A stretch of DNA of 64,000 bases from Haemonchus contortus (lineage: Eukaryota; Nematoda; Chromadorea; Rhabditida; Trichostrongylidae). Location of the stretch: the NCBI GenBank assembly GCA_000469685.2, contig LS997562.1, forward strand, positions 665,001-729,000, in the 5' to 3' direction. Shown here piece after piece: positions 11,287 through 23,900 of this stretch. The notes under the pieces are model-generated. The model was not told the origin of the DNA. It did no database searches and saw only the letters and a program-made list of their open reading frames with translations. The position numbers and the translations under genes were made by a program. Positions within the stretch are counted from its first letter, which is position 1. Each line of letters begins with the position of its first letter.

Positions 11287-11787
11287 CAGTAGCACTCAAA
11301 AGTATTCGGCCAACTTCAACTTGCCGTAACTTTTTTCCCAGTCGAGCAAATCACATGAAATTTTGTTATATTTAACTGAAGCCTATTTCACACTATCCAA
11401 CACTATTTGACTGCAAAGCAGCAATGTCCACATAACTAAGGGAAGGCGTTAATAGACTATGATGAAAGCAAGTTTGTGACGTCTGCAGTTATTCGGACCT
11501 TATGAACGTTTTTCTCCTCTTCTGGGTTCGAATTAGCGCTCGTACACTTTGGGCATGGCAAAAAGGAAAAAATCCTAGAAGCACCAATCTCCCTATTTTC
11601 AGTCGATTTTGATTTCAAGCTCTTTGGGAAATTTGGAACATGATAGAAATGCAGGTTAATAGTGGTAAATATCCACAATACATCCGTGTTACACATACTG
11701 AAATTTCGCATGACTAGATCCAGTAGGAAAGAGTTATACTGAAAATAATTGAAGAAGCATTCCGCCTAATACTTTTGAGCACTACTG
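11287..11787. mobile_element. Tc1/mariner-type MITE, copy 1
   Basis: Inverted ends CAGTAGCACTCAAAAGTATT (left) and the complement of AATACTTTTGAGCACTACTG (right) are flanked by TA on both sides, as expected for Tc1/mariner target duplications. The 501 bp interior has no transposase and aligns along its length with the copy at 15683-16218. It is a non-autonomous element inserted at the edge of the CATA array. Confidence 0.85.
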
Positions 11788-11832
11788 TATATACATATAT
11801 ACATATACACACATACATATATATATATATTT
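11788..11832. repeat. TA/CATA-rich microsatellite remnant
   Basis: This is an imperfect run of ATACATAT, ACACATAC and (TA)n. It looks like a decayed extension of the CATA array on the far side of the MITE. Confidence 0.7.
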
Positions 11833-12673
11833 GACCTTCGGCTGCATCCTTTCAGAAAAAACCCTTCTCAAACGGGTTCGGATTTGATTTTGCACTTTTC
11901 CGGCCAAAATTTGCGACATCTTTGCTGGTAGAGTTTTTAGCCCAAAACATCGTGAAAGATGGAAATGGCAACGAAAGTGATCTGACTCTTCTCAGCAGCA
12001 TGAGCACCCATAGTGAGAAATATATGTATACTCTGGGATCTCAACATTTCTTCCATGCTGCTTACCTTAAAGTCAGAAAAAGGTGCGCCGAATTGCGTGC
12101 GCTGCTCGCAAGTAGCGCACAGCACTTGTTTTTTTCCAACTTCTATTTTCGCCAGGAAGCTTGAAACGCTAATGAATATATCTAGAGACAAGTGCTTTAC
12201 TCAGGGTAAACTCTTCTGATCGGAGTAGAACATACAAACAAAATAGCAGCTACTTTTCTTGTGTTTCTGCAGGTTCCGCAGCGTACTCCTTCCCAAGCAA
12301 CTGTATCTAGAAAAGGGGTCGTGTATGAGACAAGACGACTGAATTGAGGTTTACCGTTGATCTGTCTACGTATCGCGAATCAGGAGACTGTCATGTTGGA
12401 AATGTTGAAACGAGGAGCGATCTTGGATAAGGACTCACCAAATGCGCGCGAAGACGGAACAGTCCGTTAGATGACTACGAGGCTTCGCCGTTTTTCAAAA
12501 TCTGACGAGCACCAACGTAGATATGTGGGCTGAGGTATATCATAAAAATAAGGGAGGGTGCACATTCGGAGAGCCCTTCAAACAAGGGAACCATGGACCT
12601 CCGAAAAGTTGTTACCATATTTATAGCGCACCCTGCATATTCATGTATACATATATACATATAGACACATATA
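11833..12673. other. No recognisable gene
   Basis: This is about 840 bases between two transposons. The small ORFs here (up to 84 codons, both strands) overlap one another and show no family motif. I looked on the minus strand for the missing transmembrane exon of the NOAH-like gene and found no convincing hydrophobic segment. The last 30 bases are a TATACATA-rich microsatellite. Confidence 0.5.
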
Positions 12674-13938
12674 CAGGGTGTCCCAAAATTATTTGCGCCA
12701 AAGTTCAGTAATTTTTAAGGTAGAAATAATCTATCAAATTCACATTACCTGCTATTAATTAGTTGCATAAGAAGGTTTCCTTGCAAGATGCATGGTTACC
12801 GATGTGGAACTCCCGTTATCTTTCAGATGGAGACTTCTTCAGGTTTCAATGCTACTTGCTATCATTGACGCGCGAGAAGTGGGAGGGCGTTATGAAATTC
12901 TTTGGGATTTTTCTAATAACCGTATAGGAGGCTATTAAACGATATAGAAAAGAAGATTGGATCAGAGACAAACCAGGAAAGATAGAAATTTAGAATGTTT
13001 CTGAAGATAGGGCTTTTAAAATGGTCCGTCTGCCAATCGGTCGGGGTTCTGGGTGACCCATCAAAAGGAAGTCAACGGGCACGGCTTACAGGAGTTATCG
13101 CGATGGTAGAATGGCATGCAGTAGCCTCACTACCATTCCTATCGTATGCTTCAATTCCAATCTCAACAGACATTGCAGGGCCAAAAAATGCAGAAAGTCG
13201 CAGACCCACTTGAGTGATGACACGCAACCCTTCGTCGTTTTCTCTGGCCAAAAAATTTTTTACGATAAAACCATCCCTCAACAACCAAAACGTTCGCGTT
13301 CCGGAAAGAAACATCCAGCGTGTAATATCTCACAAAAAGGTTGTTATCAGAACAGTGGAATTATGTTTTTCGAGGAAATCACTGGCAAGGGTAAGCCGCT
13401 CGTGGTTTCTTCGGTGCACGCGTGAAAATTGACCAAGACCGGTTTTCGAACAGCGTACTGATGGAAGTACTGAAGCACTGATCAGGCTAGGTTTTCTGAA
13501 ACATCTCGTAGTCCATCCAGCACGACGCTACTCTAGCCCACAGAGCCAAGCTTGCCCGCGAGTGGTGCCGACGACAGCTGCCCGACTTCATTGGTGAAGA
13601 GGAATGGTCATCCCATTTTCCAGAACTTGACTCACTTGACTCCACGACTGGTTTCTGGTTAGAAGAGGACCTGTCCAGTTTGCAGTCCCAGTTTGGAGTC
13701 CAAAAGCTGGAGGACGGCTGGGAAGAAATGGAGAAGGATACCTGCGTGCCACATGCGATCAAGTCGAAAGCAAACTTCGACTTCTATTCGCGCTCACGTG
13801 GGATATTTTGAAATGCAACTTTAGCATGTTCTAGCACATAGTGTTAGCTAGCGTGCATAGACATTCCATCGTCTTTCGCAGTTGAAAAATTTCAAATATA
13901 TTGCTATAAATCGGCGCAAATAATTTTGGGACACCCTG
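12674..13938 (+). mobile_element. Tc1/mariner (IS630-type) transposon with perfect TIRs
   Basis: Perfect 26 bp terminal inverted repeats starting CAGGGTGTCCCAAAATTATT (left) are mirrored at 13913-13938, with a TA dinucleotide immediately outside each end. The 1265 bp length is typical of mariner elements. The interior holds a decayed transposase on the plus strand. TA-rich microsatellite lies on both sides, so the element landed in or next to repeat DNA. Confidence 0.9.
12995..13811 (+). pseudogene. Degenerate Tc1/mariner transposase
   Basis: The best-preserved part is a frame at about 13510-13811 that reads AHRAKLAREW, PDFIGEEEWSSHFPELDSLD and WEEMEKDTC. This resembles the end of a Tc1-like DDE domain, where families read AHxAKxxQEW then PDFI..EWPPxSPDLNPxD. 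Upstream pieces (GDPSKGSQRARLTG; LAKKFF) sit in other frames, so several frameshifts are present. The same pieces recur on the minus strand at 17776-18705. Confidence 0.75.
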
Positions 13939-14075
13939 TACATATGTACATACATACATACATATATACATACGTACGTACACACGTACATACATACGTA
14001 CGTAGACAGACAGACATACGTTGACAGACAGACATACATACATGCATACTACATACATATATGTTTGTATACCAA
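13939..14075. repeat. Mixed tetranucleotide microsatellite (CATA, GTAC, CAGA)
   Basis: Interrupted runs of CATA, ACGT and CAGA tetranucleotides directly follow the mariner right end. With 8555-11286 and 11788-11832 this suggests that one CATA-rich tract was split by transposon insertions. Confidence 0.75.
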
Positions 14076-14262
14076 ATTGTGGTATGCACGAAAATTAGTG
14101 TTCAGGAGAAATTGCAACTCCTGCTCCTGCGGACCCATATGCTCGTTAAAACTTGGTAGGGGTACATGCGGTAGTACGGGAATGCTGATGGTTGGGGCAC
14201 GACGAGACCACGCCAATAGAAGGCGCGCGTGAGGGATAAGTTTTGATTTAACGAAGACAGAA

Positions 14263-14600
14263 GCATATGACTAAGACAGGAGCATATGACTTAACTAGAT
14301 CCCCCTCCTTACCCTCCCGGGGAGACTTGTAAGGAATGGAGGGGCGGAGCATGCGTGGTATGGATGTGGTTTTAGTTACGCAGTCAACTTAGAATAAATA
14401 ATGAACCAAGGTACTCGAACACCCAGGACTCGGGCAAGCATGCCGTGTGAAGCGCGCACGAAGTGTATCATGTGTGTACTTGTGTTCTGCTAGTGTTCCG
14501 CCGGAAAGCAACTCCCGTTCTCCTAGACCAGAGCGTCCGAATTTGGAAGTGTAGTCAGCGGGTCAACAGAAATCAAGAGAAGGAAAGCCAGACATTAGCC
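14263..14600. repeat. Dispersed repeat, related to 33135-33420
   Basis: The part near 14505-14565 (TCTCCTAGACCAGAGC, then CAGCGGGTCAAC) has a diverged match in the same order at 33330-33380 (TCTCTTGGACCAGAGG, CAGCGGGTTAAC). No coding potential or termini are visible. Confidence 0.45.
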
Positions 14601-14649
14601 GGACGATCCGACTGATATGCATATAGTAGGATGAATCTCAACCACCTAC

Positions 14650-14971
14650 CGACACAGGGATCTCTTCAGCCTCCTCGCGAGTAAAATCAATTGCTGACGC
14701 GCGTGCCAAACTGACTGGCTCTTGAACCTGTTGCAACGGATCGATAATAACGATAGATGTTGTTGCCCGGGTATGCTTAGGCACTCTGTATCGTGCCGTT
14801 TCGTCTGAAAAAGAGTAAATTTGAAAAGTGTTGAGGTTGTGTGAAAGGCAACGAGGAGCGTCGCACATCACACAGCTGGTACTTCAACTCACACTCCACG
14901 ACGGAATTCTCCGATTCCCTCTTCTTGCGTCCCCATGACTGTCGTTGCCCCCCAGTTAATCCGCACTCAAC
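14650..14971 (-). CDS. noah-1: Exons 25-26: furin site and post-ZP region
   Basis: Exon 25 encodes WGRKKRES, a classic R-x-K-R furin-type site placed about 15 residues after the ZP domain, as expected for processed ZP proteins. Exon 26 encodes TTSIVIIDPLQQVQEPVSLA. It ends at a GTAGGT donor; if unspliced the frame would stop four codons later (VGG then TGA). I favour splicing to an unseen transmembrane exon, but a secreted C-terminus cannot be excluded. Confidence 0.75.
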
Positions 14972-17900
14972 CTGAAAATCACGAATTTTCACTTGAAATT
15001 TTGTCAATCTGCTAACCAATGCCAATCCTATGTATTGCCGATAGTACCTATGCTTAATCTAATGAGACGAACTTATACGCGAACAATAGTGGATATCACG
15101 GCGACACAGTTGTGTTTAGTGGTATTAGCATGAGCACTGCACTATGACAGCATGACCTTCGTATTCATACATTTCCAACCAAGCGCTACGTGACAGCTTG
15201 GCGACATTACATGCATCACTGCATCAAAACTGAATATATTCCATGCTTTTTAAACCCATGAACCTGTCTTTTTGCCTCCGTCGAAAGATGAGCAGATGTG
15301 AACTTACCGGGGTGCAGTCTCCTTTACAGATGTCGAGCTCGCAAGTGACTCTGACAGAACTAGAAGAATCAAAGCGGAACGCTTGCATTCGTGCGACCTT
15401 CACCGACGTCGACTGCACTTCTATTGGACCGGGAATGAGTTTCTGAGCAACAGCCGGTGTTGGACATCTAGAAGAAATACAAATGAAGAATGAAGGCCTC
15501 GCACCAATTGTTTCACTTTCGCGCATGATCATACAGACAGGGGTAAGGAGAGAACTAGACAAAGTACCATGCTTCGACGGAATTTCTCCCTTTTACACGT
15601 AAGTCGCAACTACGTCTTTGAACGAATTCGGTCAGTGATCCAAAAATTTCAGAAAATGATGGGCATGTCAAGTGATATACAACAGTGCTCAAAAGTAATC
15701 GGTCAAACGCTTTCACGCGGTTCGTTCATAATTTTTTTCTTAGTGGAGCAAATTTGGAGCAAGCAAGCGAAATTTTGATATGTTTAACTAACAATAAGGC
15801 ATATTTCACACGATCCAACACTATTTGATTGTAATGCAGCAATATCCACATAATAAGAACAAGATGTTCATGTGGCAGCAGATTTCGCCAAAAGCAAAGT
15901 TAGGAAAGTCTCCAGTTATTCGCACCTTATGTGCGTCATTCTTTTCTACTGTGTTCGGCATTAGCGCTCGTACACTTAAGACAGGGCAAAAAGGAAAAAA
16001 TTCCTAGGACCAATATCTGTATTTCCAGTTGATTTTGAGTTCAAGCCCTTTGGGATATCTGAAACATGAGCAGATTGAGGTTGATAGTGGTAAATATTCA
16101 CAATACACCTATGGTACACATATCGAAATTGATCCGTGATTAGATCCAGTAGGAAAGAAGTTACTACTGAAAAGTATTACTGAAGAAGCATTTCACCGAA
16201 GACTTTGTAGCGCTACTGTATATCTAACGCCGGACTTCCCTCCTTGTACAGCGAAGTTGTAGTAATCGGCTAACTCTACTTTCCTTCTTGAATCAAATAA
16301 TATTTCCCTGTACACGAAGTTCGACACAGGACTAACAGAGTAATGCAAGTGGTAATCAGTGTAAGTCGGTGCTTACGCTTCTCATTAGAAGTCTCAAACA
16401 TTTGCTCTATTTCTTAAAATTGAAGAGCCGTCACAGATTCGGCCGTTTGGCAACCAAGGCCTTGAGCGGTACTCACAGATCTTTCGACTGTGTGACATCA
16501 TTATCATGTCGTTATCAATGGGCCTTAATCTTTACAGAGATATTATCAGTTGAGTATTCCATATTATCGATTAAGTTTTGTCGCAAATGATATTGAACTA
16601 AGAGGATCCTTCAACGATTCACAAATCTTGCTGGCTAGCGGTCGTGATAGCGGTAAAGAATAGCGAGACATGAGCAAAATTTTCATCTGCTTATCGTAGT
16701 ACCGCCAATGGATCCCTATCACTGCACTTACCACTCACTTTTGTCACCTTACTCTCCCATCCCGTGCTACCAAATGAAACATACTGGACTGCCAAAGCTG
16801 CATCGTAAATACCGAGGGCTTGAATAATATAATCGGTGGCTCTTGCTTACTTAGACTCCTTACCTTCTCTTATCAGTTAGCATTTGGGCTATATACGCTA
16901 ACGCGTGCATCACGTGTCCATGACTGCTCATCTACGATAAAGCCATTCAGCGGTATGTTGGATTATCAGTATAAGACAATTCTCTGGAAACTTGAACGCT
17001 GAACCGCTTCGAGAGCAGAACGCTCGATCTGTTTCATTTGAGCAGAATAATTATTTGTTGATCATAGCCCCGTCCACCTCGTTTCGGGCACCTCCCACTG
17101 TATAAGTTTGACTACTCTTCTTTTAACTGCCCCTAACAATTTTCTCCGCATTCTAGAATGGCTTCAAATTCATGAAGTCTGGATCTAGTCCCACCCTACC
17201 CTGTGTAAACTCGGCCCGAGTCAGGAAATTAATCATCCTTTTTCGACTTATGATAACCACTTTCGCCCCGAATTCTGGAACTTTTGCGGACAGTTATAAA
17301 TTCTTAATCCAAGTTCCGCCCATTTAGTGTAATCCCCGCTTATTTCGAGGATTTGACCGCATTTGTTCCATTACCTGTAACTACCTTTTTGTAACTCCTG
17401 TTTACGTGGACCTAGAACGTTGAAAGTTGGTAGAAGTACGGGGGACAGGATTGGAACACTTATGGTGGGTGGCAGGACCGTACTTCGGAGGGGAGAGGGT
17501 GTGCGCGATAGAATATTGGACCGCGAATTCATAGCTCCCTGTTTATGTGGACCTAGAGTGTTCAAATTTTACAGGATTTTCGTATTAACAGTGGAACCTC
17601 AACATTTTGATAGGTGATGAAGGATATGACGGGATCGAAGGCTTCATTCAATAAGTTAGGATGGTAGTGCAGGGTGACAAAAGTGAGTGGTAAATGAAGT
17701 GATAGGGATCCATCAGCGGCACTACGATAAGTAAATGAGGATTTTGTTTACTTCTTGCTATCAGATTACGACCGCTACCCAGCTAGGTGCTGAGAATTAC
17801 AATGAAATCTACAAGCACATTTGCTAAGATCACGTGCTATAACGTGCTTTTCTAAATGTGTCCCATGAGCGTGGATGGGTCCATATTTTGCGGCTAAACT

Positions 17901-20900
17901 CTTTGTATGTTGCAGGCAGGTATCCTCTTTCATTGCTACCCAGCCATTCTTGAGTCTTGCTTCAAATCGGGACTGCAAACCCGACAGGGCCTCTTCTAAT
18001 CAGGAACCATATGGAGAGTCAAGTGAGTAAAGACCGTGAAAGCAGGATGGTCATCTCTCTTCGCTAATGAGTTGGGAAAGCTAGCGTAGGCACTACTACC
18101 GAGCGACCTTGGCTCTGTGGGCTCGAGTACCGCCCTACTGGAAAGACTGCAGGCGTTTTAGGAAGTGGAGTCGGATAAGTACTTCAGCATGTTAATCAGT
18201 ATGTTTCTAAGCACACGTCTTTGTCACTTTTCACTTCAGTAATGTGCAATTCCGATTAAACCAGCGGCGTCTCACCCTTGCCAGTGACTCCCTCAAAATG
18301 CATCATTTTGATGTTCTTATGACCACTTTTCTGAGGAATTGCACATTCAATGTTCATAACCAAGATGCGATCGTTTTATTTCTTGAAAACGTTTTTTTTT
18401 CGTGAAAATTTCTTAGCTAGAAAAAAGGATGGAGGGTTACGTGTCTCCTCTCGAGTGAGTAACTTTTTGCATTTTTTTGACCGCACTGTCTGTTGAACAT
18501 GGAAACGGAGCGACATTCCTGTGTAAGATTGGGATCGCAATGAGGCTCCTGGTTGACATCCGCCCCTCAACAACCTCGGTAAGTCCTGCGCCTTTGCCGT
18601 TTTTTGATGGGTCATCCAGGATTACGATCAGCTCGCAAGGGACCAATTTAATGGTCCTATCTTTAGAAGCATGGTCTTTCTACCTCTTCCTGATTGGTTT
18701 TTGAATGAATCTTCTTCTCTGTTTTGTTTAATCGGATAAATTCAGCCTATAAGATATAATAAAAAAGAAAATTTCATCAGTTATTCGGTTATGAAGCAAA
18801 ATAATACGATATAGTCAAATGGTAGCACCTAAAATGCCGAAGGAACCAAAACACAGTACGGGAACTCGTTTCTTACAGTACCTTCAGTGAGAAAAATGCA
18901 ATCGACGCAGAACTTCACGGCAAATTTCATTACAAGACATAACTTCAATTGAATACTATCACTATCAAGGATAATATCAAGAAATCATCGGAAAAAAGGT
19001 CTTGGGCAAAAATGCGGCTAAGCACCGAGATAGTCACGTGTTTGTGTTGCATCACATCTTGTAGCTAGACCTTACAACCGGCTCGCTGTACAAACAGTGT
19101 CCTCGCTTTCATTTTTGTGAGCTAATAGGATAATTATTCACAGATAAAAGTGGGGCAGAAGTCCTTTGTAAACCAACGCCTGATATCTCCCCAATATGAA
19201 TCTACAGCTCCCCCGTATACTATACGTGGCGTTTCCAGATGGGGAAACGGCCCAGGCGGGGCGTTATGAAGGCTTAACGAGTATGGGTTGTAATCCAATC
19301 ACTCATCGTGACCCATGCCAGCAGCGAGAGGCAGTTTCAGAGAATTTCGGTTAATGTGGTCAGCTCTTCACACAACTGCAACAACTAAAATCTTCGAGCA
19401 CCCCTTCCGTGCCAATTCTGTCATGGTAATCTTGTATAGGTTAGCAAGAAAGTCCTCCGACAAAATGGAGGCCATATTGAAATCATTTCCAAAATCTTCC
19501 AGATCAATCAGATTTGGAAATATATTCACCAGAGAGAACGACAACCTTCGCTAATCCCTCGAGTTGAACCCGATGTCTTCTGTTCAGAAGTCACGAAGCT
19601 CTGACTCAAAGAAATCATTGATTGCTGTTTTCAGATCACGTTAAAGGCACACTTCACGATAAAAAATGGTTTCTGAGTTCTCCTCTAGGAATACCCGGAA
19701 TACCCAGCTGCTCCCAAGGGTAACAGGAAGGACACTCACCGGATCGCCCGGGTGCCCCGCCTCTCGATTATGTGTCAGACGAGTGTCTAAGCGATACAGA
19801 TTACAATATTCGCGCCAGAATCCACACACCATTAGCTGATTGCCGAGCGATTAGGCGATGTTTTTCTCCCTTTTTTTCTGTTTTATTCTTTTTCCTGCTG
19901 CGATCCTTATTCTAATTCATGCTTCAGAGGCTGGAAAAGATAGCCTATTTTTTGCTATTACTAGGGCTTTTTGTTAACTTATGCTTATGAGAGAATGAAT
20001 TTTGTAGGACATTTTTGCTTACTGTAGTCAGTCATTCGTACCAGGACTTACACGTACGCAATGACACACATTGTATAGCCCGTCCCCATTCTTCTTCATT
20101 TTTCTAGTCATCAGCGAGTTCTTCGAAACAATTTTCACTTACGGTGATTCACGTGTTCTCTTAGCCTATATCACAATATTTTGGCTAAAGCGTTGGCCAA
20201 ATTCGGGGCTCGTAGGGCTGGGAGGCAGCTGCAACTATCTAGTGCACGCTTAGCTATTCATAACGGGTGGGTCTTTTCACGCCACAGAAAGCTATGGTAC
20301 GATGTTCGCGTTATTTCGAAGGCTAGCATCCCCTACAGTGACGCGATCCCACCGACTGTTGACTTTTGATCGGTGAGCAGCGCTAGCATGCTTCGGAAAC
20401 TTACGTGCGTGTCCTTCTTTACTCACGTTTTGATTGCTAGGCGCATGCCTCAACAGCTTGTCATCTTTGTTACCGTGTTCACATTGTTTAAACAAATTTT
20501 TATAGCTTCGAATTTTTCTGCCACAGAACTTTCTTGCCGAACCTATACAACCTCTAATTTTCCCTACTTCTAGTGGCTGTACTTCTTTCCCCGGCAAGCG
20601 GCAGTGATCCTGCTGCGACTACCGTATCCTTCCATTGGAATTTCAAAACTGGTGGAAATCTATTGGGGGACAAGCCGGATTTAATCGTCCCATGAATGTG
20701 TGATAAAGTAAGCCAACACACGCTGAAGCGCCCCCAAAACACCCGTCACATATACAACGCGAAGGAAAGGTACCCGAGTGAAGCCAACGGGGTGGAAGGT
20801 GAGGTACTAGAGGGTTACGGTGCCACACATTCACGGGACGTTAAAATCCCTCCAATATTGGGGTGAAAGACGTCGCCCTTTTGGATCGATGAAGTCTAGA

Positions 20901-23900
20901 GCGCAGAGATGGAGAGGTAGCCAACCCTACTTGTGTTCAGAGATGGTTTTTAGCCGAAAGAATGTTATTCTTACCGAATCACTGGAGGTGAGGAGTTCCG
21001 GGTGAAATGATTTCCTCGGCAAAAAGCTGAGTTGGGGTAAGAATTGAATATCCAGTTAGCTCAACCACCCCATGACTCCTTTTGTCAGGCTTATGTAAAA
21101 AAACACATTTCTAGGCTACGAAACGTTCCATTATAGGTTCGCGAAGTCGGCTACCCCTTCTTCTCCGCGCTCTAACCCCCACGACGAAAAAAGAGCGCTG
21201 CATCCTCACCCTTCCTGCCTTCCTCAACTACATTTTCACAACCAAACCTTCCCCTTCATAGTGCGCGACTGTGCGCGGTCGGGCGCGGCGAGCGTGGCAA
21301 GATTTTCGGGGAGGAGTACCCACACCCCTAACTTTTCCACTTTTCAAGTTGAAATCAGTATTTCAAGATTAACATGAACGGTGTCATCAAAATGATTTCA
21401 AGCCTTATTCGGTATGTAGTGGTTCGAAGCGTTAAGACTACTTACCCTCCCTGAATCAACTGCAGCTTCTCTTCAGCTTTTGCTCCTACACCAGGTTCAG
21501 CGAAGCAGTCTTTTACGAAGAAATCGAGTTCGTCATCCATTGCCATGATCTCCCAACGCAATTCTAATATATCGCCGAGTTTAGCCTAAGAAACCAAAAA
21601 ACTGATTAAGATTCTTATTCGTTGTAGCAATTGGGCTATATTGAAATATTGACAGTACCTGAACAACGGGTTGTTCTCCGTCACCGCTCACCAGTTGCAT
21701 AAATACGGGATTGCCGAGCTCGATTTTTCCTCTCGGTTGAATCAGATTTGGTTCGGGACCTCTGTAATAAAAGCAGAATCACGGAAATGTGAAAGTAGTT
21801 TCACAACAACTTTTGGGAATAAAAGGAGCCATGAAACTTTTTGTATTTCACTCCAAGAGTAAGTACCATTTGGGATGAGTAATGTGGAATTACACACAGT
21901 CGTAACTTACAGCACAGTCATATTGTAACCTGCTTGGACTTTCCCTCCAAGCATACTCGAATAGTCACATGACACCTCGTACAGCTGGTCCATAGAGGTT
22001 ACCAGTCCAGGAATACCAAGATTATTTGTTTGTATGACCACAGTTGTTTTGTAAGTGCCATTCAACTGAACGTAGACAGCAATATATATCACTAATTAGA
22101 ACAGTATTCGATAATATATAATGGCGCCCAGAGGTCAAGGCACTCGTCGGTATTTGACCTACCATGTCAATCAAGCCACAGTCACGGCTTTCAGCTGCCT
22201 GGCGTTTTTGTCGGAACTCTTCACGCTCATCCTTTACTCGCTCAGCTTTTTCATTTCTCTTTCCGTCAGGTTTTGAAGTAGTCTTGAAGTGCATTTTTAT
22301 ACGAGTTCATAAAGAGAAGTTCGCGAAAGTCTGCTCATGACTACCTCTTCCAGTCCTTCTAGTGAAATCGGTCGCATACCAAAATCTCTAGGTAGTCCTA
22401 AGACCAGAGTTGCAGAGTTTGAATTTGCCACCTGCAAATGATTCCATCTGCTTCTAAGGACCTTGACGGCTTCATCTAGTTTCACAAAATCCTACTGTTT
22501 GTTAATTAACTCTTCAAATCACATCTAGATAGTTTCCATGTTTCTACTTATGGAAATCTTTTTTTGTTCCGTCATAACTGCACCTTATGCAATAATATTA
22601 GTTGATACTGAATGCCTTTTGTATTGGATAACTAGTAGATTATAGGCTGAGTTTCCTCGGGATCATTTTACTATCTTTTCTCCTTACGGTTACAAGGACA
22701 TGCCAATTTAGATGTTTTCAAACCACAAACCTCCACACGGCATGTGTCGTATTTGTTCTTTACGAAAAGCACAGCACTAAATGATGCTCCATTGTTCACT
22801 TGGACCTGGAAAGGAAGAGGTATGAATACAGTTTTTGAAAGCAAGGGTTTGGCCAGAATAAAAAAAACAAACATTCTTCTCGCACGTATTCATAAATCTA
22901 TCTATATTACACCCTATGATCTTATTGATGAGGAATTCGGGTGAGCACAACTCGTAACGGTTTCGTGTAAGCAGTTTTCTCTAACCTAAGTGCTTAATGA
23001 TCCAACTGACAGTTATAAAAGTGCACGCATTGCAAGCGCACACGTTGTAAAAATGACCACATGCTAGAAGTACAATGCAGAATTATATAACATTTCCACT
23101 TGGACAAGTATAAGAAGGATGTGTGTATTGGTTCTTATTACAATTCCATTGAAAATTTGCTAGCCTTGATGCCCTCATAGTTGCAAATAGTGCGGATCGC
23201 ATCAGGTGGAATGGAAACTGGTGGTCCAATAGGCAGAGTAGCTTCGGGCTTGCGTCGGTGGTGTTCATGTTCACGAATCGAGGGCTTCACCTAGAAATGT
23301 TTTTCGTTCGGAAGTATGAATAGGGGAATGAATTTTTTGCGTAGCTGTTCGAAGCAAATATAAACCACCTTCTTCGTCGCAAGAAGCTCTCCACGTGAAT
23401 CTTTCTTCTTGCTCGTGACAGTGCCGGACATACGATGAGTCTGTGCCGGTACATTGGCAGCCGCTGACACCCCACTGTCAGTTTCCTAGAACTCGGCGTT
23501 AAGGATTTTATGTGTGTTGCTCATACGTTTACGATCCACGCCATCTCACGCTTTGCCTCCTAATGCAGATCTTTGCTTGTTCTCGTTTCCAGTGCGCTTT
23601 ATATTCGTTATTATTCACCTTGATGACGCAGAGATTTTTGTAGAAGTCGACGTGTTCGTTGAGGTCTGCCTCTCCATCAATCGCGTCGAAAAGGTCGCAC
23701 TGACCAACGCGGCGATTGTAGTTTACTCCAGCGCAGCTGTAAACGCTATTATAAGGAATGAAAGCCTTGAACTTCGCTGACGGGCAGTACTTCTTTCGGA
23801 ATAGAGTGCTTAGCCTCATACTGCAGGCACGACAAGCTTGAATACACTGTTAACAGTGCCTAGTCGATCGCAGGCGGCCTGAGCATGCTAGGTCGCGTAA

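Noticed and set aside
8465..11329. Very long open frames (over 900 codons) on both strands across the CATA array
   Set aside because: They are pure translations of a tetranucleotide repeat (HTYI or CMYV units) with a few LTR codons attached. No gene-like composition.
11937..12191. Minus-strand ORF considered as the missing last exon of the NOAH-like gene
   Set aside because: No transmembrane-like hydrophobic run and no supported acceptor in the needed phase.
23737..23835. Extension of exon 15 upstream to an earlier CTGCAG acceptor
   Set aside because: It would insert about 30 residues without PAN character before the conserved Cys; the TTTACAG acceptor at 23737 gives a compact module. Not excluded.
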